Positions 63,671 to 64,000 of a stretch of 64,000 nucleotides of DNA are shown one piece after another; positions within the stretch are counted from its first letter, which is position 1, and each line of letters starts with the position of its first letter. The notes under the pieces are model-generated. The model searched no databases. It saw nothing but the letters and a program-made list of their open reading frames with translations, and had not been told where the DNA came from. The translations under genes were made by a program, and so were the position numbers. This DNA is from an uncultured Bacteroidales bacterium (GTDB lineage: Bacteria > Bacteroidota > Bacteroidia > Bacteroidales > WCHB1-69), in contig OMYJ01000011.1 of assembly GCA_900315245.1 (NCBI GenBank), positions 25,927 through 89,926 on the forward strand, written 5' to 3'.

Positions 63671-64000
63671 ATGTTGATAAGAACGAACAATTGTGCATTG
63701 ATGGGGGTGGCCGCGATACCCATCATGGTGGAGGTGAATGTTGATAACGGCATCGGTTTCCACTTGGTCGGATTGCCCGACAGCGCGGTGAAGGAGAGTC
63801 AGCAGCGCATCGAGACCGCGCTGAACATCTACGGCTATAAGATACCCGGGCGGAAAATCGTGGTGAATATGGCGCCAGCGGACATCCGCAAAGAGGGTTC
63901 TGCGTACGATTTGACCCTGGCCATCGGCATCTTGGCCGCTTCCGAACAGATTGCGGGAGCGTCGGAGCTGGAAGACTACTACATTATGGGGGAGCTGTCG
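63671..64000 (+). CDS. comM: YifB/ComM family Mg-chelatase-like AAA+ ATPase, N-terminal part
   Basis: The first 110 codons of a gene cut by the right edge. MLIRTNNCALMGVAAIPIMV, VDNGIGFHLVGLPDSAVKES and IPGRKIVVNMAPADIRKEGS, then AYDLTLAIGILAAS, form the N-terminal S5-like/Lon-related domain of YifB/ComM. ComM is a hexameric helicase that extends branch migration during natural transformation. The ATPase core lies beyond the window. Confidence 0.93.
   Translation, partial: MLIRTNNCALMGVAAIPIMVEVNVDNGIGFHLVGLPDSAVKESQQRIETALNIYGYKIPGRKIVVNMAPADIRKEGSAYDLTLAIGILAASEQIAGASELEDYYIMGELS

Noticed and set aside
1..64000. Search for tRNA, rRNA, transposases, integrases and riboswitches
   Set aside because: None could be supported by eye: no tRNA cloverleaf ends, no transposase-like proteins, and no recognisable riboswitch upstream of queA or rnf.

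Overview
The window is a stretch of a Bacteroidota chromosome, most probably an uncultured Bacteroidales member. The evidence is the -7 promoter box TAnnTTTG in front of many genes, a type IX secretion (T9SS) type B sorting domain, many lipoproteins, and families largely confined to this phylum (DUF4831, DUF5618, DUF2807, choice-of-anchor L, PG0541-type PII-like protein). No rRNA, tRNA, CRISPR array, transposase or prophage was seen. Both edges cut genes: a U32 family gene on the left and a ComM/YifB gene on the right.

Layout: 1-6034 (minus) holds a U32 protein, a membrane-anchored unknown, rnfA-rnfE-rnfG-rnfD and a TolC-like protein; rnfB and rnfC are absent. 6118-12423 (minus) holds a T9SS surface protein, a repeat-rich coiled-coil protein with a nuclease-like end, and a GH20 beta-hexosaminidase lipoprotein. 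12621-16092 (plus) encodes GatE and GatD, the tRNA-dependent amidotransferase known from archaea. 16285-18971 is an ECF sigma factor unit with a small membrane protein, a secreted protein and two lipoproteins; two look-alike promoters flank it. 19132-21602 is an accessory patch: a GxxExxY gene, a 223-bp duplication of the end of the neighbouring MBOAT gene, and a GNAT acetyltransferase with a small acidic partner. 21445-26101 (minus) is a polysaccharide O-acylation unit (MBOAT plus two SGNH proteins).

26290-42297 is mostly plus-strand accessory metabolism: lipoproteins, hydrolase, three isoprenylcysteine-methyltransferase-like or DUF1295 membrane enzymes, an EamA transporter, flavodoxin, SDR, a YafQ-type toxin-antitoxin pair, M28 peptidase, acyltransferase 3 and an erythromycin-esterase homologue. 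42345-45000 has a Nudix/winged-helix regulator, a sigma-like protein and a large inverted repeat. 45063-51286 is a TolC-adaptor-RND efflux operon ending in a PII-like protein, with a palindromic operator candidate at its promoter. 51310-64000 has a T9SS tail remnant, a P-loop ATPase, two outer-membrane proteins, queA, an acyl-ACP thioesterase, a C69 dipeptidase, a YugP-type metallopeptidase, DUF4831, YhcC radical SAM, DUF5618 and comM.

The most unusual general property is the density of dispersed intergenic repeats. At least three hairpin-forming families (called R1, R2 and R3 here) and several low-complexity word repeats sit in gene gaps, inside operons, and in one case inside a coding region. 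The GxxExxY gene is flanked by sequence related to family R2. The second highlight is the archaeal-type GatDE pair.
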